Shown here in pieces: positions 19,099 to 29,047 of a stretch of DNA of 42,811 nucleotides (positions within the stretch are counted from its first letter, which is position 1; each line of letters opens with the position of its first letter). Both the position numbers and the translations under genes were made by a program. The notes beneath the pieces were generated by a model. That model did not search any database and was not told the DNA's origin. It worked only from the letters and a program-made list of their open reading frames with translations. The stretch is from Stentor coeruleus (lineage: Eukaryota; Ciliophora; Heterotrichea; Heterotrichida; Stentoridae). Location of the stretch: assembly GCA_001970955.1 (NCBI GenBank), contig MPUH01000625.1, positions 1 to 42,811 of the forward strand, read 5' to 3'.

Positions 19099-19665
19099 TT
19101 AATTAAACTTCTGACCAAAGAACTCAGAGATAATAACAATAATCACAAGAGCAGTTGGTTTAGGCGATAATCCCATAGCTTTTTTCATTATAACATTTAA
19201 AGCTGGGTATATATCAACACTTAAAGGCTTTTCAAGTAAAACCAAAACACAGTAAATCCAGTCTTCAAAAACCTCAAAATCTTCAATCCACTCTTCTAAG
19301 CATGCAACAATTTTCTGTAAACTCAAATAATCGAAATTTTTTATAACACTTAAAAGAGGTTTATTCTCATAAAGCAATTTCCTTATCTCATTTTTACTAT
19401 ATTTTTTCTCAATTGGTTGTAGGATCTGACTTATCTCTGACTTAAAAGATACAAAATTTCTAAGAATAGATTCAATTTGCCCCTGTTTTAAAGGTAATAA
19501 AAACTTTATATCAACTATTGTTTGAGGAATAAGGTTGATTTCACAAGGATTACTGTCTCCTAGTCTTATAACTCGTGATTCATAGTCAAAAGACTGATTT
19601 TTTACAGTTTTGAGATATAGACAGGCTTCATCATCACTATCATCTATAGGTAAAGCAGGTTCCAT
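19099..19665 (-). CDS. GEMIN2: Gemin2/SIP1 homologue, SMN-complex component
   Basis: 188 aa, shorter than the human protein (about 280). The C-terminal half matches Gemin2: PLLSVIKNFDYLSLQKIV (compare human PLLSIVSRM...), WIEDFEVFEDWIYCVLVLLEKPL and the final ALVIIVIISEFFGQ. Gemin2 holds the Sm-protein pentamer while the SMN complex assembles spliceosomal snRNPs, so it belongs to the machinery that splices the 15-nt introns seen here. The N-terminus is acidic (DDSDDEA) with a compact linker in place of the long human one. The start at 19665 is the first ATG. The gene lies 99 bp from histone H2B on the same strand. Confidence 0.85.
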   Translation of the reverse strand: MEPALPIDDSDDEACLYLKTVKNQSFDYESRVIRLGDSNPCEINLIPQTIVDIKFLLPLKQGQIESILRNFVSFKSEISQILQPIEKKYSKNEIRKLLYENKPLLSVIKNFDYLSLQKIVACLEEWIEDFEVFEDWIYCVLVLLEKPLSVDIYPALNVIMKKAMGLSPKPTALVIIVIISEFFGQKFN

Positions 19666-19764
19666 AAGATAATAACATTTTTTTTGTTTTTTGATGAGTT
19701 TTAGTATAAGTTTTTTTTACTATATTGAATAAAGATAGGCTTTAAAAGCTTCACATTTAGTTAA

Positions 19765-20118
19765 TTAACTAGCAAACTTAGTCACTGCTTTTGTTCCTTC
19801 ACTAACTGCATGCTTAGCAAGTTCTCCAGGTAAAATAAGTCTAACACTAGTCTGAACTTCTCTGCTTGACAAAGTTCTTTTCTTTCCATATCTTATGAGC
19901 TTGCTAGCTTCAAGACAGCTTTTTTCAAAAATATCATTGATAAAAGAGTTCATAATACTCATTGACCTTTTTGAAATACCAATATCTGGGTGAACTTGCT
20001 TGAGGACTCTGTATATGTATAAAGAGAATGTTTCTGATCTTTTCTTTGATTTCTTCTTATCAGTTTGTTTTGCAGGATTTGCTGGTTTCTTTTCGACTTT
20101 CTTTGTTCCTTTTACCAT
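19765..20118 (-). CDS. H2B: Histone H2B
   Basis: 117 aa. A Lys/Pro/Ala-rich tail (1-28) precedes the histone fold: [68 protein letters not shown]. The C-terminus is KFAS, shorter than the usual KYTSxK but keeping the Lys that is ubiquitinated in other eukaryotes (K114 here). No intron, no animal-type histone 3' stem-loop seen downstream, and the start follows TTATATA. It ends in TAA. Confidence 0.97.
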   Translation of the reverse strand: MVKGTKKVEKKPANPAKQTDKKKSKKRSETFSLYIYRVLKQVHPDIGISKRSMSIMNSFINDIFEKSCLEASKLIRYGKKRTLSSREVQTSVRLILPGELAKHAVSEGTKAVTKFAS

Positions 20119-21110
20119 TATATAAATTTTATGTTTTTTCTCATATTTATATTATGAATTAGGCTTTATAATGAATCCTATTGGTTAGTGAAAATATCTT
20201 GGGAGATATGGATATATTTTTTTATGTGATGATTTTATAAGGAGATATAAGTGAAGATAAGATTTATATGTAAAATATGTTTGAAGTTTGAAGTTTTAAG
20301 ATAAAGATAGGGAGAGTAGGAAGAATTTTTTATTAGGAAAAATATATTATGTTGGAGAATGGACGAAGTTTTTTGGAGAAAAGATGTGGGTAAATAATGA
20401 TTTTTTTTGTATTAGGAATTAGATTGGGTTAAAATGGAAGATGTTTTGAGAAATGGTATAGGAATTTGTAGTTTAGAGAAATTAAAGCTTTTTATGGAAG
20501 GTTTTATGTTTTAGTTTGAGGATATTGTGTAAAAATTGTAATCAGTTTTCCTTCGGTTGAAGAAAATGGGCTAGATTATATTTGTGTTATATTTATTGAA
20601 GGTGTGGCTTATTGCATAAATGATTATGTGAGATATGGAAAATATATGATAGATGTTAAAGTATATTAATTTTTTGTTAGGTGATTATAAAAAGGATGAT
20701 AATTGCTGATGGCTTTTTTATATTCAGTTTAGTTTAGTGTTAATTTGAATAGAGAAAATTTTGGTTTGATTCCTGGTATTGATTTGCTGATATGTATAGA
20801 GGAATGAGTTAGTGATATTTTCTTATTAAATTTTAAATAATCCCTCTTATTGATTATTTCCATCTAGCAAAACCTTTTATAAATTTCACATTGTCCCTCA
20901 GCCATAAATTCATCTATCTTAATCAAACCAATTTCCAAAATCTTCTTACCAAGGATATTTTAAAACCCCTTAAAAAAAATCCTAATCTTTACTTTCCAAT
21001 TATTTTCCCAATTTTTTCATCCTAATCCTCTCCCCATATCATCTTAAACCTCTCTAAATCAAATTCTCATAGCCTAATCATATTAAAACTCCATAATAAT
21101 AATTTTAATA
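20119..21110. other. Long divergent intergenic region (H2B to zinc-ribbon gene)
   Basis: 992 bp without a gene. Positions about 20120-20830 are C-poor and G-rich; about 20850-21110 are G-poor and C-rich. No tRNA, snRNA or repeat recognised. It is unusually long for this window and must contain the H2B promoter. Confidence 0.7.
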
Positions 21111-21926
21111 ATGTATCATTCTAAAAACTCAAGGCATCTAACCGCAATCCAAACATCAAAAACCTCAGACTTTTTTCCTAATTCTAATCATATCTACAAT
21201 ACTCCCCCTAATACAACTATCTCAATAACCCGAAAAGGTGAAGAATTATCCCTCAAACCAAATTCCCCTTATAAATCTCCTAAATCCATAACTAATCAAA
21301 ACAAAAAATCAAAAAATACTCATTTTCCAACAACACCAGGTTTATATAAATTCATCCCAGCAACAGAAGTTGTTTACAATGAAAAAACTCAAAATCCAGA
21401 AGATGAAAACCCAACAGAAGAAGTTTCAAATGATATAATATCTAATCTTTTATATGAAAAACAGATAAAACAATCATTAATTTACCCAACTATGTTTAGT
21501 AATAAATGCACTTTATTAGAAACTAAATCAAATAAAACTGAGAATTTCTTGACTGATTCACCTGAGAATCATAAAGTATCAAGTTTATATACATTAAGTA
21601 GTACAAATTCATATAAAAAAGATCAAGTTCATAATGATTATTGGGATAAAAAAAATATTAATAAGAAAAAAGTTCTTTTTTATATGCTGACAAATGGGAA
21701 AAACAATGGTTTAGGGAAGATATATTGTGAGAAATGTAAGGAAAATATGTGGTATAGTGTTAAGATTAGAGATATTAAAGGAAATTTGTAAGAGATATTT
21801 AGCTGGGAGAAGTTATGTTGTGGGATTTTTTGTGAAAATAATATGAAATTTGTGGAGAGAATATTTGTATGTAAAATATGTAAGAGTAAACTCGCAAGGA
21901 TTAAAGTTAAAAAAGAAGATGTGTAG
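21111..21926 (+). CDS. Low-complexity protein with C-terminal LITAF-like zinc ribbon
   Basis: Exons 21111-21787 and 21803-21926 with a 15-nt intron; 266 aa. Residues 1-195 are Ser/Asn/Pro-rich and probably disordered. The spliced C-terminus has CEKC (about 209-212) and CKIC (about 247-250) with LCCGIFC between them. That is the order seen in LITAF domains (CxxC, hydrophobic loop with CC-x-x-FC, then CPxCxxxL), but the central loop is shorter and less hydrophobic. LITAF domains bind zinc and sit at the cytosolic face of endosomal membranes. The match is suggestive only. The second CxxC exists only after splicing. Confidence 0.65.
21788..21802 (+). other. 15-nt intron (zinc-ribbon gene), phase 2
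   Basis: GTAAGAGATATTTAG. Splicing joins DIKGNF to WEKLCCGIFC and adds 41 residues with the second cysteine pair. A at position 10; retention gives TAA at once. Confidence 0.85.
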
Positions 21927-22012
21927 TAAGTATTTTTTATGTAATTAACATAGGATTTATAATATTCCTTGCAAATCATATATAAAATTCTATATTTTTT
22001 TAAACTATTAAA

Positions 22013-23524
22013 TCATTTTAATAATGAAGTCCTTCTCCCGAAAGGCAGTTTTGTGGTTGCTCTTCTTACAGGACTAGACTGTCTTCTTACTTCTATACCT
22101 AAAGCCATTTTGATATCAAAAACAATCTCATCTGTATTTGTATATAACAAAAACAAAGGTCGTTTATTGCTATTCCTATCAAAACTCCAATTTTTAACAT
22201 CGTTATCATTTTCTCCTGAAATATGCTTCCCTTTTAACTTTTCCCTATAGTTTCTCATAGCCATCATATGTTTTCTTGCTGTTTTTATATAATATTTTCT
22301 AATCTCAGTCTCAATCATGGCAGGGGCAAAATTATGGTCTTTAATATTCCTTTTAACTCCTTTTTTTATTAGAATCTTAGTTTCGAGTTTTTTAAATAAA
22401 AGCATTAATCCCCAGTTTCGAGCTCTTTTAATTTTAATCATATGCCTTATACTGTTTTGAATAAGATAAATGTATTTTTTAAAATTTACCATAAGCCTTG
22501 TCATATAATTACCAAAAAGAACTCTTTCGATTATTGAGACAATAATTTTATTGAACAGTTTTTTGCGTTTGTCAAGCCATTTTCTTATATAAGGCGTTCT
22601 TTGGTTTAGAGTTTTTACTAAGTGTTTCCATCTGATATTTTGAAGTTTTCTTAGTATTTTACCTAAAGCTTTACTAACCCAAAATAAAACCATGAGCATT
22701 TTATTTATTCTCTTAATAGTATACTTCTTTATCTTTACTTTGAGATTAAATATAAAAGATGTACTTGCAAGAGAAATCAAACACCCCCAGCAGATTTTAA
22801 CTTTTTGTATCTCAAATCTCCTCATCCTCCACTCAAACCTCGATATTTTCTCAGTATAATTCTTCAATTTAACATCTCTAGTCATAGTCTCAATAGCAAT
22901 TTTAGTATTTTTATGAACCATACTTTCAAATTCTCTAATCTTTGAAGCAACTTCAAGGTTTTTTTGTTTCTGAACTTTATTATGAGGAGTCATATCTTTA
23001 TTTTTATTTATAACAGTTGGGCGCAAATATTTTTTTGACTTGTTTTCAAGAAAATTTTCAGCGAATTTCACAGTCTGTCCTTGAAAACGTGGAGTCGCAG
23101 AAAAATACACAACTTTTATTGTGTTTTTTGGGCTTGGGTTGTATTTCCCAGGACCAATACTTGACCGAGTTGTATTAAAAGTAGCTGTCGCACTTAGATT
23201 ATTGGATTTTCGTGAATCTTTACCCCTAAAAGACTTATAAAAAGTTTGTGTTGTTTCGATGTTTTCTTCTTTTTCGGTTTTTTTAGATTTTTTTCTAGAT
23301 GATTTTTTGGTTTTAGAGCTTGGGAGCTCAAGAGGAGGGAATGCAAAATCATCGAAGTCTTGAAATTTGCATTGAAGTTGCTGGAAAATTGGGAGGATTT
23401 TCGAACTGGATTCTGAGAAATTTGACTGCGCGCTGTATCTGTAGTTTGATATTTTATCATAGATTAAAGTTTGAGAATATTCAGGGTTTAGTGTAGGTCG
23501 TTTAGAAGCTGGGCAGTTTTCCAT
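22013..23524 (-). CDS. Basic STPGR-motif protein, probable axonemal/cytoskeletal
   Basis: 503 aa, strongly basic. The first 150 residues are Ser/Lys-rich; SSIGPGKYNPSP (about 121-132) is a single sperm-tail PG-rich (STPGR/SHIPPO) motif, which occurs in microtubule-associated proteins. Residues about 200-430 form long basic helices rich in R/K/W (RFEWRMRRFEIQKVK), possibly IQ-like or coiled coil. The tail is RRQSSPVRRATTKLPFGRR. No enzyme motif is seen. Binding to ciliary or cortical microtubules is inferred from the PG motif only. It is convergent with the zinc-ribbon gene (86 bp between stops). The start follows TTATATA. Confidence 0.72.
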   Translation of the reverse strand: MENCPASKRPTLNPEYSQTLIYDKISNYRYSAQSNFSESSSKILPIFQQLQCKFQDFDDFAFPPLELPSSKTKKSSRKKSKKTEKEENIETTQTFYKSFRGKDSRKSNNLSATATFNTTRSSIGPGKYNPSPKNTIKVVYFSATPRFQGQTVKFAENFLENKSKKYLRPTVINKNKDMTPHNKVQKQKNLEVASKIREFESMVHKNTKIAIETMTRDVKLKNYTEKISRFEWRMRRFEIQKVKICWGCLISLASTSFIFNLKVKIKKYTIKRINKMLMVLFWVSKALGKILRKLQNIRWKHLVKTLNQRTPYIRKWLDKRKKLFNKIIVSIIERVLFGNYMTRLMVNFKKYIYLIQNSIRHMIKIKRARNWGLMLLFKKLETKILIKKGVKRNIKDHNFAPAMIETEIRKYYIKTARKHMMAMRNYREKLKGKHISGENDNDVKNWSFDRNSNKRPLFLLYTNTDEIVFDIKMALGIEVRRQSSPVRRATTKLPFGRRTSLLK

Positions 23525-23588
23525 TATATAATAAGCAACAACAAAGTAAGTATTATGTCGTTAATATAAAACTATTATTAAAGATAAT

Positions 23589-23687
23589 TTTATAGTATTT
23601 AATGATAGTTATTTGGAGTAGAAACTTAATTTTATATNTTTATAGTATTTAATGATAGTTATTTGGAGTAGAAACTTAATTTTATAT
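23589..23687. repeat. 49-bp direct repeat flanking a single N
   Basis: Copies 23589-23637 and 23639-23687 are identical around N at 23638. Likely unmerged contig overlap. Confidence 0.92.
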
Positions 23688-23900
23688 GAGGCTGAGTAAT
23701 TATTATGCTAGTTTTAATATTAAAACTTGGAATTTTGTTGTGGATTTTTAAATAGGCTTTTATTTTGTAATTTTTTGTATTTTTATTCTGTGNTGAGGCT
23801 GAGTAATTATTATGCTAGTTTTAATATTAAAACTTGGAATTTTGTTGTGGATTTTTAGATAGGCTTTTTATTTTGTAATTTTTTGTACTTTTATTCTGTG
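23687..23900. repeat. About 106-bp direct repeat flanking a single N
   Basis: 23687-23792 and 23794-23900 match with a few differences (AAATAGG versus AGATAGG, one extra T, GTATTT versus GTACTT) around N at 23793. The differences fit two alleles at a contig join. Confidence 0.92.
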
Positions 23901-24518
23901 ATATGATTTGTTTATTGTAATACTTTTTGTGCTTATTTTAGAATAGAGTTTTGGCGCTTAAGATGAATTTGGCATTTTGAGTTTTGTAATTATATTATAT
24001 CGGATATTGAATTGTGGTATATTTTGACATTTTTTTCTTTGTGTCTGGATTTAGTTGTAATTTGGTACTATATTTTTATAAGTCTTTCAGGTAAATTTGA
24101 GTTTTTTCTCATGGGTGATGCAAATTTTCTGACTTAGGATATTTTATAATATTATTATATAATAAATAACAGATATAAATACTTAGTTTAAAAACAGCTG
24201 AACAAAACACGGATTGCAATTTTTATTTGTTAGTCTTTAATATTCAACAAAAAATATTTCCTTATGTTTCCTTTTGCCTTGAACTTTTTGCCAAAAATAT
24301 TTCATATAGTAATCCTATTATAAGAACTAATGAAATCATACAATTTTTCATATATATTTCGATAATGAACAAATTTTTATGACTTAAAATTCAAATTTAA
24401 AGCTAAGGATAGCATCTTTATCCAATCTATAAACCTTAAAACTCAAAAAAAAATTTATCACTAAATAATTTTCCATATAAAACTCAATCATACATAAGCT
24501 CAGTATTTAATTAGTTTA

Positions 24519-25196
24519 TTAAAGTGAATCCGAAAATCCCGACTTAAAATTTATTGAATCAGTTGTCGATTCACCAGAAAACTTTGCGCTCACAGTCTTA
24601 ACATGGGCTTTTGCCCCAGGAATTAAATATTTACTCAATTCACTATTCATTAAATCAATATTTTCATGTAAATACTCAACATCTTTTTGTTTCTGCTCTA
24701 ATTTTTCTCTAAAATCTTGTATTGCCTTAGCATATTTCACTATTTGCTGTTGTGACTTCATAAGTTTTTCTTTAAGTGCGTTATTTTCTACATCTCTTAA
24801 ATCCCCAATAAGTAAACAACTTATTTCTTTACATTCACTTTGTTTCAAATATATTCCTCCTATAGGCGCTCTTATCATTTTTTGGATTGTATTGAATGTA
24901 TTAGGTTTGTCTATTAGAATTGCTGATTTTTCTAATGAAATATCTGTGACACTAAGACATTTTTTTAGGGATTTGACTAAGGAGGTTAAGTATTCTAAGC
25001 TTTCAGATAAAGAATTCATTCTTGGAGATAATGAATTTGTTAGGTATTTGGCATTAAACATAGTTTTATGAAGTTCGGCTATTATTTCAACTAGTTTTTC
25101 AAAGGTATTTGATGATTCTTGAGGTTCTGGAGAGTCTTCTATTTCTTGTATTTCAAGTTTTTTGTGTTGTTGGCAAGCTGCTGATTTCAGTTCCAT
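24519..25196 (-). CDS. Coiled-coil protein of unknown function
   Basis: 225 aa. An acidic N-terminus (EIEDSPEPQESS) leads to helices at about 35-95 and a clear coiled coil at about 138-190 (LKEKLMKSQQQIVKYAKAI ... LEQKQKDVEYLHENIDLMNSEL). Its two cysteine-containing patches (CLSVTDIS, CKEISCLL) are not a known motif. No family recognised. It is divergent to the gene at 25372 with 175 bp between starts. The ATG follows CTTATAA. Confidence 0.7.
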   Translation of the reverse strand: MELKSAACQQHKKLEIQEIEDSPEPQESSNTFEKLVEIIAELHKTMFNAKYLTNSLSPRMNSLSESLEYLTSLVKSLKKCLSVTDISLEKSAILIDKPNTFNTIQKMIRAPIGGIYLKQSECKEISCLLIGDLRDVENNALKEKLMKSQQQIVKYAKAIQDFREKLEQKQKDVEYLHENIDLMNSELSKYLIPGAKAHVKTVSAKFSGESTTDSINFKSGFSDSL

Positions 25197-25371
25197 TTAT
25201 AAGCAAAAATCATAGTTGAATTTTCTTAGAAATATATACAATAAGACTAGATTATAACTTCATACTTATGTTTATAAAATATAAACATATGCAATAAAGT
25301 TAGATTATAAATGCAATACATAAATTTTATGATAATTAATCTAATTTATATAATAAAACCATGTATATATT

Positions 25372-26103
25372 ATGAATAATATAAGTGAAGACGACAAAGA
25401 TGCATCATCGAAACTAAGTCAGATTCACCGAAGAGTCTACCCTTTATCTCTGTTTCCAACCCCTGAACCTGATCTCCCTAGTGACCTTTTCGGCATATCC
25501 ACAACAATAATTCCCTCATCCCAAAGCCCGAAATATAAAAACCCAACAAAAATTCTAGGGCCTTCAACCTTAAGACAAAAACTTATAGAAAGATCAAACC
25601 CAACACCTAATACTTTAGGTTTAAGACATGCTCAAGAAAGTCCAAATCGTTATTTTTATTCCCCAAAACATATAAAAATAAACCCAGGATCGAAAACTAT
25701 ACTCAATTCCCTAAATCCAACTTTCCCAACTGAAGTTAACAGCTCTTTAACATACCCTCTAAGCAATCTTTTAGGTGGTAAAAATCCAACCAAAAGCAAA
25801 AATCAACATAATAAAAATAACCTATCAATTTCATTCGGCCACAAACTCCCAAAACTTGATTTCATCCCTACAAACGACCAAAACCCCAGAAACAAAAAGA
25901 AAACCCTAAAAGCTAAAAAAAAAAGCATTGCAGATATTATTGAAGACACCCATCATGCAATAAAACTCAGTAGAATTACAAGTTCGCATATTCCTTTCCC
26001 AGCTTCTACTGTTGGTCAGATTATGATAAGAATCAGAGATTTAGTTATAGATCCACTTAAACAAGAATTAGCTGATAATGTAGATAAAAAAAACCCTATG
26101 TAA
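25372..26103 (+). CDS. Low-complexity Ser/Pro/Asn-rich protein, unknown
   Basis: 243 aa, basic, probably disordered over most of its length, with many SP and TP sites (NPTPNTLG, SPNRYFYSP). The last 65 residues look folded and helical (SIADIIEDTHHAIKLSR ... TVGQIMIRIRDLVIDPLKQEL). The first half of the gene is C-rich and G-poor on the coding strand, continuing the skew of its 5' flank. No family is recognised. Its stop lies only 18 bp from the stop of the convergent PDE gene. Confidence 0.65.
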   Translation: MNNISEDDKDASSKLSQIHRRVYPLSLFPTPEPDLPSDLFGISTTIIPSSQSPKYKNPTKILGPSTLRQKLIERSNPTPNTLGLRHAQESPNRYFYSPKHIKINPGSKTILNSLNPTFPTEVNSSLTYPLSNLLGGKNPTKSKNQHNKNNLSISFGHKLPKLDFIPTNDQNPRNKKKTLKAKKKSIADIIEDTHHAIKLSRITSSHIPFPASTVGQIMIRIRDLVIDPLKQELADNVDKKNPM

Positions 26104-26121
26104 AATTAAGTACTTTTTAAA

Positions 26122-27204
26122 CTAGCTGAAGGTTTCAAAGCTTTTTAGCTCATCCCATTTCTTTTGGTTTTGCTGTAAAGTTTTTATATGGTCATCTAGG
26201 TTATCAATATGATTACTTAGACTTATCCACATTGGTAATATTATACTTTTTATAAACCCGACTTGTGAGTTTTTTATTTTGCTTATATCTCTACCTAGAT
26301 ATAAATGCTCAGAGATGGTTATACCCATTTTCTCTTCTTGAGAACATTGTTGATTAAATTCTCTACAGAGACGTAGACTCCATAGAACAGCTAATGGGAA
26401 ATTAGAACTTTGATTTCCGATATCGGCAGTATGTAGAATGTAGCCCATAAAATTTACCCTGTGCTGTTTGTTTTTAACACTATAGTTTTGCATAGTATTT
26501 TCAAATTTCTCTTCAGTCTCCTTATGTTTCGCCATATCCGTACTTAAAATACACTTAAGGAAAATCTTCTTAGCATATTCAAACTCCTTATCCGTCAATA
26601 TCTGACTTTTTTCAACCAACCTTATCAAAACTGACACATGATGATTTTCTAATACTGATTCATTATTATATTTCACAGCCAAATCATTTCTTGTAGCAAT
26701 CAAAAAAGAATTATTAACTCCTGGATGACAAAGATCATGTCCTAAACCTGATAACAACAAATAAAAATACTCTTTTCCATATAAATATTTTGAATATTTC
26801 TCATTTCTTTCTCCAATCGAATACAAACTTTGGGCAACAGAAAATCCATGCCAAAAGTTGTGAAATGGGACAAATGAAAAATAGTTGTTTCTAATTAAAT
26901 CCAATAAAGTAAACAAACAACGAGAATTTGTGTCGAATTGTTTAAACATTTCCATTGCGTATTGAACAAGTTCTTTTGAGGAATAATTGAATACTGGGAA
27001 ATCTTTGTCTAGTAACTCGATGGAGATAGGAAAAAAAGGGTAGTCGAAAGGAGAGGGTTCAAAAGATGGAGCCAGGGTTTCTGTTATTGGAAATGAAGTT
27101 TGGATGTCGTTAAAGCATTCGATAGAATTTGAGGATTTTAGTATTGAGTCTTCTTCAGCAGCTAAGTACCAACAACTGCCTGGTTTAGTTGACATACAGC
27201 CCAT
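26122..27204 (-). CDS. Cyclic nucleotide phosphodiesterase, N-terminal lipid-anchor signal
   Basis: 360 aa. The N-terminus MGCMSTK fits N-myristoylation at G2 with palmitoylation at C3, so membrane anchoring is likely. The catalytic domain covers about 75-350: H115 and H119 in FHNFWHG, H156-D157 in GHDLCH, D261 in HTADIGN, and the clamp Gln in NSQVGFI. FHNFWH replaces the usual YHNxxHA, so the first metal motif is variant, but both His are present. It hydrolyses cAMP and/or cGMP. Compared with the 252-2234 PDE it has no membrane helices, so the cell has at least two differently anchored enzymes. No intron. Confidence 0.92.
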   Translation of the reverse strand: MGCMSTKPGSCWYLAAEEDSILKSSNSIECFNDIQTSFPITETLAPSFEPSPFDYPFFPISIELLDKDFPVFNYSSKELVQYAMEMFKQFDTNSRCLFTLLDLIRNNYFSFVPFHNFWHGFSVAQSLYSIGERNEKYSKYLYGKEYFYLLLSGLGHDLCHPGVNNSFLIATRNDLAVKYNNESVLENHHVSVLIRLVEKSQILTDKEFEYAKKIFLKCILSTDMAKHKETEEKFENTMQNYSVKNKQHRVNFMGYILHTADIGNQSSNFPLAVLWSLRLCREFNQQCSQEEKMGITISEHLYLGRDISKIKNSQVGFIKSIILPMWISLSNHIDNLDDHIKTLQQNQKKWDELKSFETFS

Positions 27205-27606
27205 ATTAGTTATTTGTGAATATTCTGACAGAAGGATTTAATTTTTTTTTGATTTTATGTGGATTTGTATTGGAGAAATTGGGGTTAGGATGATGAGAAA
27301 TTTGAAGTTTTTTATGTTGATGAAGAGTTTTTTGATAAGGGTGAATATCATGCTTTTTTTAATGCGAGTGAAGTTTTATGTGAGGTTTTGATGATGGGGT
27401 TTGATTTTGTGCTTGTCAGATGCATTTTAGGGAAATTAAAGGAGATAAATAGATTTTTTATGAATATTTTACCCAATATAAAATATAAAAGTTAAAATAC
27501 TCATAATCCTTTATAATTTTCAAATGTAATTTTATTTTCCTTACTTGAAATTATGGGAAACACAATTATCTTATAGTTTAGCATATTTTCTATAAAATTA
27601 ATATTT
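27205..27606. other. Divergent intergenic region
   Basis: 402 bp, no gene. 27205-27440 is G-rich and C-poor; the right part is AT-rich. Contains the leaders of the PDE (minus) and TMBIM-A (plus). Confidence 0.7.
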
Positions 27607-28650
27607 ATGGAAGATCATTCCCAAGATAAAACTTCTGAAATCGTGAATTTTCCAATCAGCTATGAAGCTATTAAAGACAGTCCGCCAAATGAAAATCGAT
27701 TTTTTCAGCTGTTAATTGTTGATCCTTATAAAGCTGACTCGATTAAAAATACATCATTTCAGCTTGAACATGTAGCAAATGATTCTCGAAATATTGAATT
27801 AATAAAAACCAAACCAATTAAAATTATACAAGTAATAAATTATGATTCAAATACTGAACAAATAATAAAGGAACAATCTCAAAGTATTCAAATTTTATGC
27901 AATGACAGTAGCTATAAAAAAGATATTCGAGAGCAAAATACTCGAGTTAGTTTTCTATCTTTTAAACTCAAATCGCTGACTAAATTTTACGACAGCAAAA
28001 TGCTTGCAAATAAAAACGATAGAAAACAATTCATTATAAAAGTTTATGTTCTTATTTTTACACAATTACTTTGCACTATCGCTATAGTTTCTACTTTTAC
28101 TATGATAAAAACACTTAGAGAAAATATAATAAATTATTATACATCCATAGTATGCATTATTTTATGTATTATACTTGGAATTTTGTCTATTTGCTTTAAA
28201 AAAATATTCAAAAAATACCCTTATAACTATATATTTTTGTATTTATTTACCTTTTTGTTCTCATATCCTATAGCGTATTATTCAAGTCATTATTCTATAC
28301 TTGGTGTTGTTTCTTCTATTTTTGTAGCTTCAGGTGTATCAGGATCTTTAGCAATAGGAGCTTATATTACAAAAAAAGATTTTACTATGATTAGAGGTCT
28401 TAGTATAGGTTTTACATCAGGTATATTATTTTTTGCATTATCTTTAAGCTTTTCATATACAAGCATTTCTCAGGTAGGTTTTGGTATGATTTTTATTAGT
28501 ATTTTTGTGTTTTATTTAGTATGGGATTTACAACTTATATGCGGAGGAAGACATTCTTATATTAATTATGATGACTATGTTATAAGCGCTTTACTTATTT
28601 ATGTTGACATTTGTGCATTGTTTTTGTATATTTTAAGTGCAAAAAGATAA
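27607..28650 (+). CDS. TMBIM/Lifeguard (BAX inhibitor-1) family protein A
   Basis: 347 aa. The first 120 residues are hydrophilic and variable. SLTKFYDSKM and the FIIKVYVLIFTQLL segment match the Lifeguard entry motif (F-x-RKVY-x-I-L-x-x-QL). Seven membrane helices follow, ending with VWDLQLICGGRHSYINYDDYVISALLIYVDICALFLYIL, matching the D-x-Q-x-I-x-GG ... Y-D-Y-x-x-x-A-L-x-LY-x-D-I-x-x-LFLY-x-L signature. TMBIM proteins leak Ca2+ from the ER or Golgi and modulate cell death. The two conserved pore-lid aspartates correspond to D in VWDLQ and D in VDICA. The tail ends at LSAKR, lacking the usual RLLG; its paralogue next door keeps RLL. Tandem paralogue of 29048-29944. Confidence 0.92.
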   Translation: MEDHSQDKTSEIVNFPISYEAIKDSPPNENRFFQLLIVDPYKADSIKNTSFQLEHVANDSRNIELIKTKPIKIIQVINYDSNTEQIIKEQSQSIQILCNDSSYKKDIREQNTRVSFLSFKLKSLTKFYDSKMLANKNDRKQFIIKVYVLIFTQLLCTIAIVSTFTMIKTLRENIINYYTSIVCIILCIILGILSICFKKIFKKYPYNYIFLYLFTFLFSYPIAYYSSHYSILGVVSSIFVASGVSGSLAIGAYITKKDFTMIRGLSIGFTSGILFFALSLSFSYTSISQVGFGMIFISIFVFYLVWDLQLICGGRHSYINYDDYVISALLIYVDICALFLYILSAKR

Positions 28651-29047
28651 TAAGATATAAAATAGTTATGATAATAAAATTATAAGGTTTAGATTTGTGA
28701 GATTATATTCGTTTATATTTTTTATACTTAGAAGTTTATTTATTAAAAAATTTGGCAAGGTAAGATTTTTAGGTAAATTTTGATATCAAAATAAAGAATG
28801 ATGAAAAACAAAGAGTTTAAAATTGGGTAATACTTGTACGTTATCTATAAATATGCTAGATTCAAATATTCTTGTACCATATATTATTTATATTTGTTAT
28901 AGTTATACTTATCATTTCTATTAAAGTAAATTATATCATCTTATAAAATCCTAACAATATCACATCTAACCCTAAATGTTATTTAATCTATAAATATTTT
29001 CGAACTGTTCCTTACTTTTCACCATAATCCATATAATAATAAACTAT
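28651..29047. other. Intergenic region between tandem TMBIM genes
   Basis: 397 bp, no gene. C-poor on the left, G-poor on the right. Nothing else recognised. Confidence 0.7.

Larger units (their letters stand above)
23525..24518. other. Intergenic region with two N-joined duplications
   Basis: 994 bp without a gene. It includes unmerged duplications around 23638 and 23793, so its true length is probably about 150 bp shorter. The left part is C-poor; the final 200 bp before 24519 is G-poor. Confidence 0.75.

Noticed and set aside
21680..21979. Minus-strand frame over the end of the zinc-ribbon gene
   Set aside because: The plus strand has a spliced frame with paired CxxC motifs; the antisense frame is low-complexity.
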